This document shows positions 12,029 through 12,900 of a stretch of DNA of 12,900 bases, piece after piece. Location of the stretch: assembly GCA_025964635.1 (NCBI GenBank), contig JAOPYP010000670.1:1-12900 (forward strand). The letters are read 5' to 3'. Made by a program: the position numbers and the translations under genes. The notes beneath the pieces are model-generated. The model had not been told where the DNA came from. It searched no databases and was given only the letters and a program-made list of their open reading frames with translations. The DNA comes from Actinomycetes bacterium (GTDB lineage Bacteria > Actinomycetota > Actinomycetes > Streptosporangiales > Streptosporangiaceae). The stretch's first letter is position 1, and every line of letters starts with the position of its first letter.

Positions 12029-12900
12029 TTGCGCTACCGTCGCATCGCACTACTGAGTGTCATCGCGCTTGCTGGTTTCGCCACCGCTCAAGCCGCGGGT
12101 CCCGCCCTCGCTTCCACCGGCCCGCTGAGCAATGCCCGGGTGATCGCCCACTTCGACGTCAATGCCCAGCAGCAGCCGGAGAACATCACGCTGCTGCCCG
12201 GCGGAGCCGCTGACGTCACCTTCAACCGGGCCAGGCAGGTGGCCCGGGTCGGCACGGACGGTTCGGTCTCGATCCTGGCCACCCTTCCCGCGCCGGCCAC
12301 AGGTACCGCAACGGTGTCCGGCATCGTGCGCGCTCCGGACGGCTCCCTCTATGTCAATTACAACGCGGGCAGCCAGTCGGGTATCTGGCGCATCGCTCCG
12401 GGGGGTGGCACTCCGGTGCAGGTCGTTGCCATGCCCGGGGTGAAGGTCCTCAACGGCCTGGCGCTCGACCGGGGTCAGGACGCCCTGTACGCGACCGATT
12501 CCAGCAGCGGCACGGTGTGGAAGGTGTCGCTCAGCAGCAGCACGGCATCCATGTGGGCCCAGGGCACGGACCTCGAGCCGGCCACCGTGAACAGCTCCGG
12601 GTTCGGGGCGAACGGCATCAAGGTGCACGACGGCGCGGTCTGGGTGAGCAACACCGACCAGGGCACCCTGCTGCGCATCCCTATCGGCGCGCACGGCACG
12701 GCGGGAGCGGTCACCACCGTGGCGCAGGGCCTCACCGCCGTCGACGACTTCACGTTCACCGGCCACGGCGACACGGTGCTCGCCGCGCTGGACTACGCGG
12801 ACGAGGTCGCCCTGATCCAGCCGGACGGCACGCACCATGTCGTGCTCACCGCGGCGGACGGGCTGTCTGACCCGACCTCCGTCGCGGTCCGCGGCTCGAC
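12029..12900 (+). CDS. Secreted SMP-30/NHL-type beta-propeller protein, 5' part
   Basis: Partial gene, open at the right edge; 290 codons are visible. The start is TTG 12029, supported by the strong site AAAGGAG eight bases upstream; no ATG or GTG lies between that site and the signal peptide. A Sec signal peptide (RYRRIALLSVIALAGF, cleavage likely after ...GPALA) is followed by about five blade-like repeats, such as VSGIVRAPDGSLYVNYN, LNGLALDRGQDALYATDS, ANGIKVHDGAVWVSNTD and VDDFTFTGHGDTVLAALD. This fits the SMP-30/gluconolactonase/strictosidine-synthase-like or NHL six-bladed propellers. Such proteins are lactonases, hydrolases or binding proteins; which applies here cannot be told. It is divergent from the second acyltransferase block. 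Confidence 0.82.
   Translation, partial: MRYRRIALLSVIALAGFATAQAAGPALASTGPLSNARVIAHFDVNAQQQPENITLLPGGAADVTFNRARQVARVGTDGSVSILATLPAPATGTATVSGIVRAPDGSLYVNYNAGSQSGIWRIAPGGGTPVQVVAMPGVKVLNGLALDRGQDALYATDSSSGTVWKVSLSSSTASMWAQGTDLEPATVNSSGFGANGIKVHDGAVWVSNTDQGTLLRIPIGAHGTAGAVTTVAQGLTAVDDFTFTGHGDTVLAALDYADEVALIQPDGTHHVVLTAADGLSDPTSVAVRGS

Noticed and set aside
12050..12838. 262-codon minus-strand frame opposite the propeller gene
   Set aside because: The plus strand has a signal peptide, a ribosome site and blade repeats; the antisense frame has none of these.

Overview
The window is high-GC DNA with the codon use, GTG/TTG starts and gene families of an actinomycete (Actinomycetia). I cannot name the genus from sequence alone. 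No rRNA, tRNA, CRISPR array or intact insertion sequence was seen.

Layout. (1) Positions 2-2439, plus strand: the C-terminal end of a small DUF1453-type membrane protein, then a NarL-type two-component pair (sensor kinase and LuxR-family regulator). The kinase/regulator junction carries a 23-bp tandem duplication. (2) Positions 7355-2518, minus strand: a compact five-gene unit of acyl-adenylating ligase, ComA-type phosphosulfolactate synthase, VOC-fold protein, acyltransferase-3 membrane protein and LspA-type signal peptidase II. (3) Positions 11649-7454, minus strand: a second, more eroded block. It has a 39-codon remnant of the ligase N-terminus, an intact second acyltransferase-3, a remnant of the VOC gene, a lipoprotein esterase, a secreted SGNH hydrolase and a frameshifted histidine phosphatase. 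(4) From 12029 on the plus strand: the start of a secreted SMP-30/NHL-type beta-propeller that runs off the window, preceded by a GC-rich foldback region.

How the parts may work together (inference). ComA family enzymes add sulfite to phosphoenolpyruvate to give phosphosulfolactate. The later coenzyme M genes (comB/C/D/E) are absent from the window. Instead there is a phosphatase (damaged as read), a ligase of the type that activates small acids, and two membrane acyltransferases. This suggests a pathway that makes a sulfonated C3 acid, activates it and attaches it to an envelope glycan or lipid. The secreted SGNH hydrolase and lipoprotein esterase could edit that product, and LspA could mature lipoproteins. 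The ligase and VOC remnants beside the second acyltransferase show that the locus was once duplicated, after which one copy decayed.
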